Assembly (NCBI RefSeq): GCF_039534975.1
Contig: NZ_BAAAWH010000001.1
Coordinates: forward strand, 62,001-126,000
Origin: Microbacterium terregens
GTDB lineage: Bacteria; Actinomycetota; Actinomycetes; Actinomycetales; Microbacteriaceae
Direction: 5' to 3'
DNA length: 64,000 nt
Both the position numbers and the translations under genes were made by a program. This document shows, piece after piece, positions 25,050 through 32,238 of the stretch. The notes below the pieces were generated by a model, which did not search any database, was not told the DNA's origin, and saw only the letters and a list, made by a program, of their open reading frames with translations. Within the stretch, counting starts at the first letter, position 1. Every line of letters begins with the position of its first letter.

Positions 25050-25601
25050 TCAGGCGCGGTCGGGAGAGGACGGACGACCGTCGGTGCGGATGTCGCCGTT
25101 CTGATCACGGACGACGTCACGCTCGTTCCGGGTGGAGGTGCCGTCGTCGAACACCGGGTCCCCGTGGTCGCTCCGCGCAGTGCGGCGGTCGTCTGCGGTG
25201 CGCCCCGACGCGTCGGTGGTGACGGCCGGGTCGATCTTGTCGGCTTCGCGCAGCTTCTCGGCCTGCTCGGCGCGCAGCTTCGCGGCATCGGAGGCGTGAT
25301 CGTCGATCGTTCCGGCGGCGCGTTCGGCCTCGACGCTCGCCTGCGCGGCACGGGCCTTGGCCTGCTCGGCCTCGGCGGCAGCGCTGGCGGAGTCCGCCCG
25401 AGCCTGCGCCGCCTGCGCCTCGCGCTCACGGGCGGCCATTTCGGTCTTGCGCGCATCCTCGCGAAGGACCTGGGCCTTCTCGTGCTGTGCTTCCAGCTTC
25501 TTCGCCGAGTTCCGGCGCGAGAGCACCACGGCCACGATGATGACGATCGCCACCACCACCACGATGCCGACGATGATCCAGATGAGTGTCGAGGTATCCA
25601 C
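25050..25601 (-). CDS. single-pass membrane protein with coiled-coil and acidic tail, unknown
   Basis: A 183-residue protein. An N-terminal membrane helix (LIWIIVGIVVVVAIVIIVAVV) precedes RR, giving an N-out, cytoplasmic C-terminus. Residues 35-115 are a long Ala/Glu/Arg/Gln heptad-like coiled coil; the last 60 residues are Asp/Arg-rich and disordered. No enzymatic motif. GTG 25601 has GAAGGAG upstream. Similar actinobacterial proteins are conserved but unnamed. It is monocistronic. Confidence 0.72.
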   Translation of the reverse strand: MDTSTLIWIIVGIVVVVAIVIIVAVVLSRRNSAKKLEAQHEKAQVLREDARKTEMAAREREAQAAQARADSASAAAEAEQAKARAAQASVEAERAAGTIDDHASDAAKLRAEQAEKLREADKIDPAVTTDASGRTADDRRTARSDHGDPVFDDGTSTRNERDVVRDQNGDIRTDGRPSSPDRA

Positions 25602-25724
25602 GAGCTCACTCCTTCGGGTTTGCGGACCGCCCCGGGGTCGGGCGATTCCATAGGACAGGCAAGCGCACCACCGTGACGCATCACAACGCCTTGCGCCGGA
25701 GCATGGGGTGAGCTAACGCACACG

Positions 25725-25730
25725 TAGGGT
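25725..25730 (+). promoter_or_regulatory. leaderless -10 element
   Basis: TAGGGT, six bases, then the GTG at 25737; starts the envelope-protein operon. Confidence 0.45.
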
Positions 25731-25736
25731 GAGGGG

Positions 25737-26384
25737 GTGACCACGGAGGGCGATGACTCGGCAGCCCCACCACGTCAGCGCCTCGAATGGCTCCGCGCGG
25801 CATCCGATCGTCTTCCCACCAGCTGGTTGACGGTGATCGCGACCGGGCTGTTCCTGGTCGCCACCGCGGCGTTCGGGGGCCTGGCCACCGCCGCCGAACC
25901 CGGCCCCGTCGCGATCGAGCCCGGCCAGGAGCATCGGAACGATCAGTTCGCCGTCACGGTCGAGCGGGTCCTGCTGGTGGACGAGCTGACCGAGGCCGGC
26001 GTCTACGTCGACGACGGTGAGCGCGTCCTGGCCCTCGTGGTCACCGTCGAGAACACCTGGACACGGCCGATCGCGGTGCATCCCACGAGCAGCCTGACCG
26101 AGTCCGTGCGGCTGGACGGACTCTCCGACACGCCTCCCGATTCGATCGCACGCTACGACGACGGCACGGTGGCGCCGTGGCTGCAGCCCGGGGTGCCCGC
26201 CCAGCTCGTTCTGGCGTGGGCCGTGAAGGCCGGTCAGTTCACGGACGCGCAGCCGATGCGCATCACCCTGTCCGACATGACGCTGTACACCGGATCCTTC
26301 GTCGCAAGCGGGCAATGGTGGGACGACCCGGCACCCGCCGCGACCATGACGGTGACGCTGGACGACATCGGAGCCGGCGGGTGA
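25737..26384 (+). CDS. membrane-anchored extracytoplasmic protein A of envelope module
   Basis: A 215-residue protein with a cytoplasmic N-tail (about 28 residues), one transmembrane helix (SWLTVIATGLFLVATAAFGGLATAA) and an exported beta-rich domain. The pattern FAVTVERVLLVDEL ... VLALVVTVENTWTRPIAV resembles DUF4352-like immunoglobulin folds. No catalytic residues are recognised. Start is the GTG six bases after a -10-like TAGGGT (leaderless). Its stop overlaps the next start (GTGA). With the two genes after it and the convergent membrane protein it forms a compact unknown module. Confidence 0.72.
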   Translation: MTTEGDDSAAPPRQRLEWLRAASDRLPTSWLTVIATGLFLVATAAFGGLATAAEPGPVAIEPGQEHRNDQFAVTVERVLLVDELTEAGVYVDDGERVLALVVTVENTWTRPIAVHPTSSLTESVRLDGLSDTPPDSIARYDDGTVAPWLQPGVPAQLVLAWAVKAGQFTDAQPMRITLSDMTLYTGSFVASGQWWDDPAPAATMTVTLDDIGAGG

Positions 26385-26926
26385 GGGCGTGGCTGGCCTG
26401 GTCGACCGGCGCCGCGCTGATCGCCGCCGCCTGGGGGATCGCGCTGATCACCCCCTCGGAGGCTGCGCCGGAAGAGCCGTTCCCCGTGGCCGTGCAGATC
26501 GGTGAGGCCGGCATGGGCCGGGACCTCGCCGTGACGGTCGTCGACGTCCGCCGCGCCGAGGCGGCTCGCACCGACGAGTGGAGCGCCGCCGGGAACTGGG
26601 TCGTGGTGGACCTGGATGCCGCGGCCGTGCTGTCGGAATACGGAAACTCGCTCGCACTGGTGACGCTGGAGACCGGCGGCCGCACCTTCCGGGCGAGCGA
26701 GCGGCCCGAGTCGCTCCTGGGCCATGCGCTGTCGGTCGGCGCACCGCTCTCGGGGAGCGTCGCATTCGAATTGCCGGACGAGGCCGCCGGGGGGCCCGCG
26801 GTGCTGACGTTCGGCGTCAGCACCGATCCCCGCCTGGACTCGCTCATCGTGCTCGAGATCGATCTGGACGACATCGCGCTCGACGGCGAAGCCGAGCTGA
26901 TCCCCGTCGACTGGAGCACCCGGTGA
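26381..26926 (+). CDS. exported beta-domain protein B of envelope module
   Basis: A 181-residue protein with an N-terminal hydrophobic helix (WLAWSTGAALIAAAWGIALI) and an exported domain similar in layout to protein A: LAVTVVDVRRAEAART, WVVVDLDAAAVLSEY, LVTLETGGRTFRAS. This suggests the two are distant paralogues with DUF4352-like folds. GTG 26381 overlaps the stop of A, and its own stop overlaps protein C (GTGA again), so all three are made in a fixed ratio. Function unknown. Confidence 0.72.
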   Translation: MRAWLAWSTGAALIAAAWGIALITPSEAAPEEPFPVAVQIGEAGMGRDLAVTVVDVRRAEAARTDEWSAAGNWVVVDLDAAAVLSEYGNSLALVTLETGGRTFRASERPESLLGHALSVGAPLSGSVAFELPDEAAGGPAVLTFGVSTDPRLDSLIVLEIDLDDIALDGEAELIPVDWSTR

Positions 26927-27441
26927 CGGCCGGCTGGTGGCGGCGGAACGCCCTGTCGCTCGCCTTGGTCGCGGTGCTCCTCCCGGTCACCGCGGGGGTC
27001 GTGGCGGTGAACGAATGGTCCGAGTGGGACCTCGGCCACGCCACGAAGCCGATCACCGTGGAGCCGGGCGGTTCCGCGCCTTACGCGGGCGCGGCGATCG
27101 GCCCGGCCCGGGCGCGGTTCGCGAACGATCCGGCCGCGCCTCCCGGCACGCGCCTGGTCAGCGCCACGGTGCTGGTCTCACCCGGGGAGGAGCCGATCAG
27201 CTGCCTGAGCCCGAAGCTCCGCGAGGAGAGCGGCGCCGGCAGGCAGTGGAACGAAGCATCCGCCGGACTGGATCGCGAGTACGACCCCGACCGGCTCACG
27301 TTCTGCGACTCCGATCTTCCGATCCGCTATTCGCTCACGCTGGACTACCTGGTGCCCGAGGATGCCGCGGGACCCTTCGTCATCGAGCTCGAGTCCGCCG
27401 CCGGGATCCCGCAGTTCGTCCGCCTGATCGTCGAGCCCTGA
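26923..27441 (+). CDS. exported protein C of envelope module
   Basis: A 172-residue protein with an N-terminal membrane helix (LSLALVAVLLPVTAGVVAV) and an exported domain containing two cysteines (in ISCLSP and TFCDSD) that could form a disulfide. It does not share the obvious beta pattern of A and B. GTG 26923 overlaps the stop of B. It converges on the large membrane protein with only 7 bp between stops. No known family recognised. Confidence 0.68.
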   Translation: MTAGWWRRNALSLALVAVLLPVTAGVVAVNEWSEWDLGHATKPITVEPGGSAPYAGAAIGPARARFANDPAAPPGTRLVSATVLVSPGEEPISCLSPKLREESGAGRQWNEASAGLDREYDPDRLTFCDSDLPIRYSLTLDYLVPEDAAGPFVIELESAAGIPQFVRLIVEP

Positions 27442-27448
27442 CCGCGGT

Positions 27449-28738
27449 TCAGCGAATCGCTGCTCCTCCGGCGGGATCGGCCGCCGCATCGGGCTCCGGC
27501 GCAGCAGCAGGTCGTTGCGCCGGGACCGTCGGCGATACAAGGCGGCCGATCACGGCGTCGTAGGCGCTGGCCACCAGCACCACCCGGAGCGGCTCGATGA
27601 CGAGCGGAACGAACAGGAAGATCAACGGGGCGTTGACCATCCAGAATCCGCCCAGCTCCTGGGGCCCGATCACCCGCGTGATGCCGAACTCGAGCCCGGC
27701 GTCGAGGAACAGCACGACGGTGAACAGGAGGATGTACGAGCCGACCAGCACAGGACCCGCACGCCACATCAGCAGCAGCGCCCGTCCGATCGGCTGGAAC
27801 CGTGAGATCAGATCCGCCCAGAGATCCTCCAGCCGCGCGCGCAGGCGGGATGGGAGCGTGTCGAAGCGCGCACGCGCGCGAACGACGACCGGTGCTCCGA
27901 GCTGCAAGGTCTGCGGCGCCACCGCCTGCCCGTAGATGACACCCGCGATCGCCAGCCACGCGATCGGAAGCAGCACGATGCCGCCGACCTCGGTGAGGAG
28001 CCACTCCGCGGCATCCCACACCCACGCGATGGGCACGAGCTGCTCGCCGACCCACTCGCGCACATCTCCGAGCCACACCATCGCCTGCCGCGACTGCGCC
28101 CACGCCGCGACGATGTTGAGCGCATCCGCGATGAGAGTCACCGACAGGTAGACCCAGAGCACTTCGAGGTACACGGCGATCGCCGCGAACGCCTTCGGAA
28201 CCCGCGCCCGGTAGCGCTTCCACAGCCATCGCCCGGCGAACGCGGCCACGATGATGGCGATCGTTACGGGCCCGAAGCTGAGCTCACCCACGGCTCCGTC
28301 GCCGGCGCGCTGCACGTCGCCGAAGACCTCATCGGCGATCAGGCCGGCGTTGATCTCCAGCAGTCGGCTGAAGTACGCCGCGGCATCCTCACGCAGGTAT
28401 CCCCAGGCGGCGTAGAACGCGACGAACGGCAGGATGCCGGCCAGCAGGGCGTCGATGAACGCCCGGCGTCGCTCGGACCGACCCGCCGGGATCGGGGCGA
28501 GGACCCCGAGCTGGACCATCCCGTCTCTGAGGACGAGCAGCATCGCCACCAGTGCGACCAGGCGCGACAGGATCGCGAGCGGGAACAGCAGCGCGCCCGC
28601 GATCGCGCTGTAGGCGCCGACGAAACCCGCGACCTCGATGACGACGTATCGTCCGAGGGTCCCCGCGAGGTACAGCGCGAGCAGTGCGGGCCAGTGCCTC
28701 CACAGGAGGAGCCCGGAAACGCGCAGGACGGCGATCAT
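27449..28738 (-). CDS. large multi-pass membrane protein of envelope module
   Basis: A 429-residue protein with about eight hydrophobic segments (near 10-30, 38-75, 98-115, 160-178, 188-215, 245-272, 325-350, 360-390) and a C-terminal Pro/Ala-rich cytoplasmic tail. The loop around residues 280-315 is basic (RARARFDTLPSRLRARLEDL). No transporter signature is recognised. A -10-like TAGCGT six bases before the ATG indicates a leaderless start. Placed tail-to-tail with genes A-C; conserved neighbourhood would be the best test of a joint role. Confidence 0.7.
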   Translation of the reverse strand: MIAVLRVSGLLLWRHWPALLALYLAGTLGRYVVIEVAGFVGAYSAIAGALLFPLAILSRLVALVAMLLVLRDGMVQLGVLAPIPAGRSERRRAFIDALLAGILPFVAFYAAWGYLREDAAAYFSRLLEINAGLIADEVFGDVQRAGDGAVGELSFGPVTIAIIVAAFAGRWLWKRYRARVPKAFAAIAVYLEVLWVYLSVTLIADALNIVAAWAQSRQAMVWLGDVREWVGEQLVPIAWVWDAAEWLLTEVGGIVLLPIAWLAIAGVIYGQAVAPQTLQLGAPVVVRARARFDTLPSRLRARLEDLWADLISRFQPIGRALLLMWRAGPVLVGSYILLFTVVLFLDAGLEFGITRVIGPQELGGFWMVNAPLIFLFVPLVIEPLRVVLVASAYDAVIGRLVSPTVPAQRPAAAPEPDAAADPAGGAAIR

Positions 28739-28744
28739 CCGTCC

Positions 28745-28750
28745 ACGCTA
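28745..28750 (-). promoter_or_regulatory. leaderless -10 element
   Basis: TAGCGT, six bases, then the ATG at 28738 of the large membrane protein. Confidence 0.45.
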
Positions 28751-28754
28751 GCGG

Positions 28755-29315
28755 TCACTTCCAGAGGCTCGGCGCCGGCATCCGGGTCGAAGGCAGTGCG
28801 GACGCGGCGGCCCATTGCGTCACCCACGGGGCCAGCTCCGGCAGGTTGTCGGGCCGATGGAGCGCACCGAAGAGCTCCTCGTGGGGCACGAGGCCGCCCG
28901 TTCGCCGCAGGAATCTCGCCCGGACGATCATCTCCGCGTAGACCTCGCCATCCACCACTGCGCGGTGCATGAGGTACGCGGATTTGTCGTCGTGACCGAG
29001 CAGACGAGACTCCACGGTGAACCGCTGCCACAGTTCGAGCGACTTGCGGAAGGTGATCGTCTCGTTCGCGACGACCGCGTACCAGCCCTTCTCCCGGAAC
29101 ACGTCCCAGATGCCGGTCCGCACCAGCAGGTCGAAGCGGCCGAGATCGAACAGCGACCCATAACGGCCGTTGTTCATGTGCCCGAGGATGTCGATGTCGG
29201 TCGGGAGGGTGCGCACCCGCACGCGCCCGATCGCGGTCGGTTCGAGCGTCCCGTGGCGGCGCAGCTGCAGCTTGGCGCGCCAGATGGTCAGGACAGTCCG
29301 CCAGATCACATTCAC
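28755..29315 (-). CDS. thioesterase-like hot-dog protein (4HBT/THEM6-like)
   Basis: A 186-residue protein with the hot-dog thioesterase motif TDIDILGHMNNGRYGSLFDLGR, where Asp and the following HMNNG align with the 4-hydroxybenzoyl-CoA thioesterase pattern. Strands RFTVESRLLGHDDKSAYLMHRAV continue the fold. It probably hydrolyses an acyl-CoA. The start is the GTG at 29315; TACCAT lies 8 bases upstream, suggesting a leaderless message. Upstream of, and on the same strand as, the large membrane protein. Confidence 0.8.
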   Translation of the reverse strand: MNVIWRTVLTIWRAKLQLRRHGTLEPTAIGRVRVRTLPTDIDILGHMNNGRYGSLFDLGRFDLLVRTGIWDVFREKGWYAVVANETITFRKSLELWQRFTVESRLLGHDDKSAYLMHRAVVDGEVYAEMIVRARFLRRTGGLVPHEELFGALHRPDNLPELAPWVTQWAAASALPSTRMPAPSLWK

Positions 29316-29455
29316 GAGATGCGATGGTAGCCATCCGAGACGTGAGCAGCGATTCCGTTGTGGTTCATCGACAGCCGCAGGCGCGGCATCCCGTGTCGGT
29401 GAAGAGGGCTACGAGCACCCGAATCCGCGGATTTCTCCTGCGCGCCGCTCGCGCG

Positions 29456-29461
29456 TAGAGT
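29456..29461 (+). promoter_or_regulatory. leaderless -10 element
   Basis: TAGAGT, six bases, then ATG 29468 of the GNAT gene. Confidence 0.45.
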
Positions 29462-29467
29462 CTGGCC

Positions 29468-29974
29468 ATGGGAGCCGAACTGCAGACCGACATCGTCGTC
29501 CGTCCGGTGCGGGACGTCGACGCTGAAGCGCTCGGACGCGTCCACGCGACCTGCTGGCACGAGACCTACGACCACCTGATCAGCAAGGCGGCGCTGGAGA
29601 TGGTGTCGCCGCGGCGCCTGGCCGAGCTGTGGACCCACTGGGCCGCTCAAGGTCCGGACTTCCGCATGAGCGCGGCGCTGGTCAACGGCGAGATCGTCGG
29701 GTTCGTCGGGTCAGGTCCGGCGCGCGACCGAGATGCGCCGCGCCTGCGCGAGCTGTACTTCATCTACCTGCTCGGGGCCTATCACGGCACCGGCATCGGT
29801 CAGCAGCTCTTCGATGCCGCCGTGGACACGACCGAGTCGGTGTACCTGTGGGTCGCCGAAGACAACCCGCGTGCGCACCGCTTCTACACGCGCAACGGCT
29901 TCACCCTCGACGGCGCCACGCACACCGAGCCGTTCCTCGGCGAGACGCTGACCGAGGTTCGGTTCGTCCGCTGA
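29468..29974 (+). CDS. GNAT family N-acetyltransferase
   Basis: A 168-residue acetyltransferase. The acetyl-CoA pyrophosphate loop is [16 protein letters not shown], followed by [21 protein letters not shown], the typical motif B and C-terminal strand. Substrate unknown; relatives acetylate small amines or ribosomal proteins. Leaderless start. It lies 22 bp before cofE on the same strand and may share its transcript. Confidence 0.83.
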   Translation: MGAELQTDIVVRPVRDVDAEALGRVHATCWHETYDHLISKAALEMVSPRRLAELWTHWAAQGPDFRMSAALVNGEIVGFVGSGPARDRDAPRLRELYFIYLLGAYHGTGIGQQLFDAAVDTTESVYLWVAEDNPRAHRFYTRNGFTLDGATHTEPFLGETLTEVRFVR

Positions 29975-29996
29975 CGCGACAGCGCTGACGTTCCGA

Positions 29997-30776
29997 TTGA
30001 CTGAGGTGCTCCAGATCTGGGCCCTCGAGGGCATCCCCGAGGTCGTTCCCCACACGAATCTTTTCGAGGTCATCCTGGATGCCGCGGGTTCGACCCTTCG
30101 GGACGGCGACATCCTGGTGGTGACCTCCAAGATCGTCTCCAAGGCGGAGGGTCGCATCGTCGCCGCGGACGATCGCGAGGACGCGATCACCGCCGAGACG
30201 GTTCGCGTGGTCGCGACGCGCACCTCGCCCACCGGGCACACCACGCGCATCGTCGAGAACAAGCTGGGTATCGTTTCGGCCGCGGCGGGCGTCGACGCGT
30301 CCAACACTCCCGACGGCACGGTGCTGCTGCTTCCGGTCGACCCGGATGAGTCTGCCCTTGCTCTCGCCGCACGACTTCGTCAGCGGCTCCGGATCCGCGT
30401 CGGAGTGATCATCTCGGACACCCTCGGTCGCGCGTGGCGCGACGGCCAGACCGACAGCGCGATCGGCGCGGCCGGCGTGGAGGTGTTCGAGGACATGCGC
30501 GGACAGACGGATGCCGAGGGCAGGCCGCTCGTCGTCACACTGCCGTGCGTGGCCGACGAGCTGGCCGCCGCCGCGGATCTCGTGAAGGGCAAGGCGTCCC
30601 GCCTGCCGGTGGCCGTGGTCCGAGGACGCGCTGACCTGGTCGGCCCGCTCGATCTGCCCGGGGCGCGCGCGATCGTGCGTGATCCGGAGCGCGACATGTT
30701 CTGGCGTGGAGCCGACGAGGCGTATGCCGACGGATTCGCCGCGGGCGCGGCATCCGTCGAATCGGTGGCCGAGTAG
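29997..30776 (+). CDS. cofE: coenzyme F420-0:L-glutamate ligase
   Basis: A 259-residue CofE/FbiB N-domain-like ligase that adds gamma-glutamates to F420. Conserved blocks are [59 protein letters not shown] and [18 protein letters not shown]. The FMN reductase domain found in mycobacterial FbiB is absent. The start is uncertain: TTG 29997 is used here, GTG 30006 is possible. No other F420 gene is in the window, so the rest of the pathway must be elsewhere. Confidence 0.87.
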   Translation: MTEVLQIWALEGIPEVVPHTNLFEVILDAAGSTLRDGDILVVTSKIVSKAEGRIVAADDREDAITAETVRVVATRTSPTGHTTRIVENKLGIVSAAAGVDASNTPDGTVLLLPVDPDESALALAARLRQRLRIRVGVIISDTLGRAWRDGQTDSAIGAAGVEVFEDMRGQTDAEGRPLVVTLPCVADELAAAADLVKGKASRLPVAVVRGRADLVGPLDLPGARAIVRDPERDMFWRGADEAYADGFAAGAASVESVAE

Positions 30777-31373
30777 CCCGCTGCCCCGCTGGGGCTGTGC
30801 CGTCGGCTCCGCTGTGGGCTGTGCCGTTCGCTCCGCTGTCACAAGATGCCGCCGCGACCCGCAGAATGCGACAGTGGAGCCCTGAGGTTGGGCCGTTCGC
30901 TCCGCTGTGGGCTGTGCCGTTCGCTCCGCTGTGGGCTGTGCCGTTCGCTCCGCTGTCACAAGATGCGGCGCGACCCGCAGAATGCGACAGGGGAGCCCCC
31001 GGGGTTGGGGCTGCGCCTCGGCTCCGCTGTCGCAAGATGCGGCGCGACCCGCAGAATGCGACAGTCGAGCCCCGAGGGTGGGCTGCGCATCAGCTCCGCC
31101 GCGGGCTGCGCCGTTGGCTCCGCTGTCGCAAGACGCCGCGCCACCCGCAGAACGCGACAGTCGAGCCCCCGAGGTTGGGCTGCGCATCAGCTCCGCCGCG
31201 GGCCGCGCCTCGGCTCCGCTGTCACAAGATGCCGCGCGACCCGCAGAATGCGACAGTGGAGCCTCGGTTGAGCGGCGCCGTTGGCTCCGCTGTCACAAGA
31301 CGCCACCGCGACCCGCAGAATGCGACACCCGAGCCCCGAGTGCGGGCGCTACGGTTCGCGGCGGTGGCTGCGC
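30777..31373. repeat. 597-bp non-coding block with six copies of a palindromic element
   Basis: Six copies of a 38-39-bp imperfect palindrome with arms CTGTCrCAAGAyGC and GCAGAAyGCGACA begin at 30836, 30953, 31027, 31123, 31219 and 31290. Flanking bases GGCTC/GAGCC extend the stem. Copies 3-5 recur every 96 bp with shared spacer GGGCTGCGCATCAGCTCCGC, a recent tandem duplication; spacers of copies 1-2 share GCTGTGCCGTTCGCTCC. Open frames across the block are compositional. The block separates cofE (ending) from the convergent MBL gene (ending). Confidence 0.85.
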
Positions 31374-32228
31374 TCAGCGCTCGGTCTCGAGGAACGCCAG
31401 CTGCGCGTAGGTCGAGGCCTCTGCCGCGAAGCGCACGCCGGGATGCGTGTGCGGATAGACGAAGTCCGTCACCTGCGTGACCACGTCGGCGTCGGACGTC
31501 GGCGGCAGATCGAGCGTCCGCAGCGCCGCGGACACCTGCGCCAGGCGCTCGCGACGGTGCTCCAGGTAGGAGTCGACGACGGCGGCGAGGCTGGGGAGCG
31601 CGGGGCCGTGTCCCGGCAGCACGAGGTCCACGCCGGAGAGGTCTCGCAGCTCTCCGAGCGAGCGCAGGTAATCGCGCAGCGACCCGTCCGGACGCGCGAG
31701 GATCGTGGTGCCGCGTCCGAGGATGGTGTCCCCCGTCAGCAGTGTGCCGCCCGCTCCGGTGGCGCCGGGAACGGAGTCCTCGGGCAGCAGGAAGCAGACC
31801 GAATCCGCCGTGTGGCCCGGCGTCGCGATCACGACGATGCGAGTGCCGGCGGCGTCGATCATCTCGCCGTCGTACAGGGGCGGGGCGCCGATGCACAGGG
31901 CGGGGTCGAGGGCGCGCACGACGGCGCCCGTGCGCTCGGCGAATGCCGCGGCAGCCTCGACATGGTCGAAGTGATGGTGGGTGAGCAGCACCAGCGAGAT
32001 CGGGCCGAGCGCCTCGAGGCGATCGAGATGTGCCGGAGTGTCGGGGCCGGGATCGACGACCACGGCCGAGGTGGCACCCGCCGCGCGGATGACGAAGGTG
32101 TTCGTGCCGTCGAGGGTCATCAGCCCGGCATTGGGCGCGAGTACCCGTGTGGTCAGCGCGCTCCAGCGTTCCGGCTCCGTGATGTCCGAAGCCGTGCTGT
32201 TCTCTGGCGCTGCGTTGCGATTCGTCAT
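31374..32228 (-). CDS. MBL-fold metallo-hydrolase (RNase Z/glyoxalase II-like)
   Basis: A 284-residue metallo-beta-lactamase fold enzyme. The di-metal motif THHHFDHVEAA, the His in TPGHTADSV, the Asp in LTGDTILGRG and the His in VLPGHGP are all present. C-terminal helices resemble LACTB2-like hydrolases. ATG 32228 is chosen (MTNRN) since it lies 10 bp after the upstream cytochrome b stop; the longer frame enters that gene. Substrate unknown; last gene of the etfB-etfA-cytochrome b-MBL run. Confidence 0.85.
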   Translation of the reverse strand: MTNRNAAPENSTASDITEPERWSALTTRVLAPNAGLMTLDGTNTFVIRAAGATSAVVVDPGPDTPAHLDRLEALGPISLVLLTHHHFDHVEAAAAFAERTGAVVRALDPALCIGAPPLYDGEMIDAAGTRIVVIATPGHTADSVCFLLPEDSVPGATGAGGTLLTGDTILGRGTTILARPDGSLRDYLRSLGELRDLSGVDLVLPGHGPALPSLAAVVDSYLEHRRERLAQVSAALRTLDLPPTSDADVVTQVTDFVYPHTHPGVRFAAEASTYAQLAFLETER

Positions 32229-32238
32229 TCGGGTCGGG

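Noticed and set aside
30836..31328. CRISPR array
   Set aside because: Spacers are related to each other, spacing is irregular, repeats are imperfect, and no cas gene is present.
30797..31480. Repetitive 227-residue protein over the palindrome block
   Set aside because: The peptide repeats simply translate the DNA repeat in several frames; no ribosome site and spacing not always a multiple of three.
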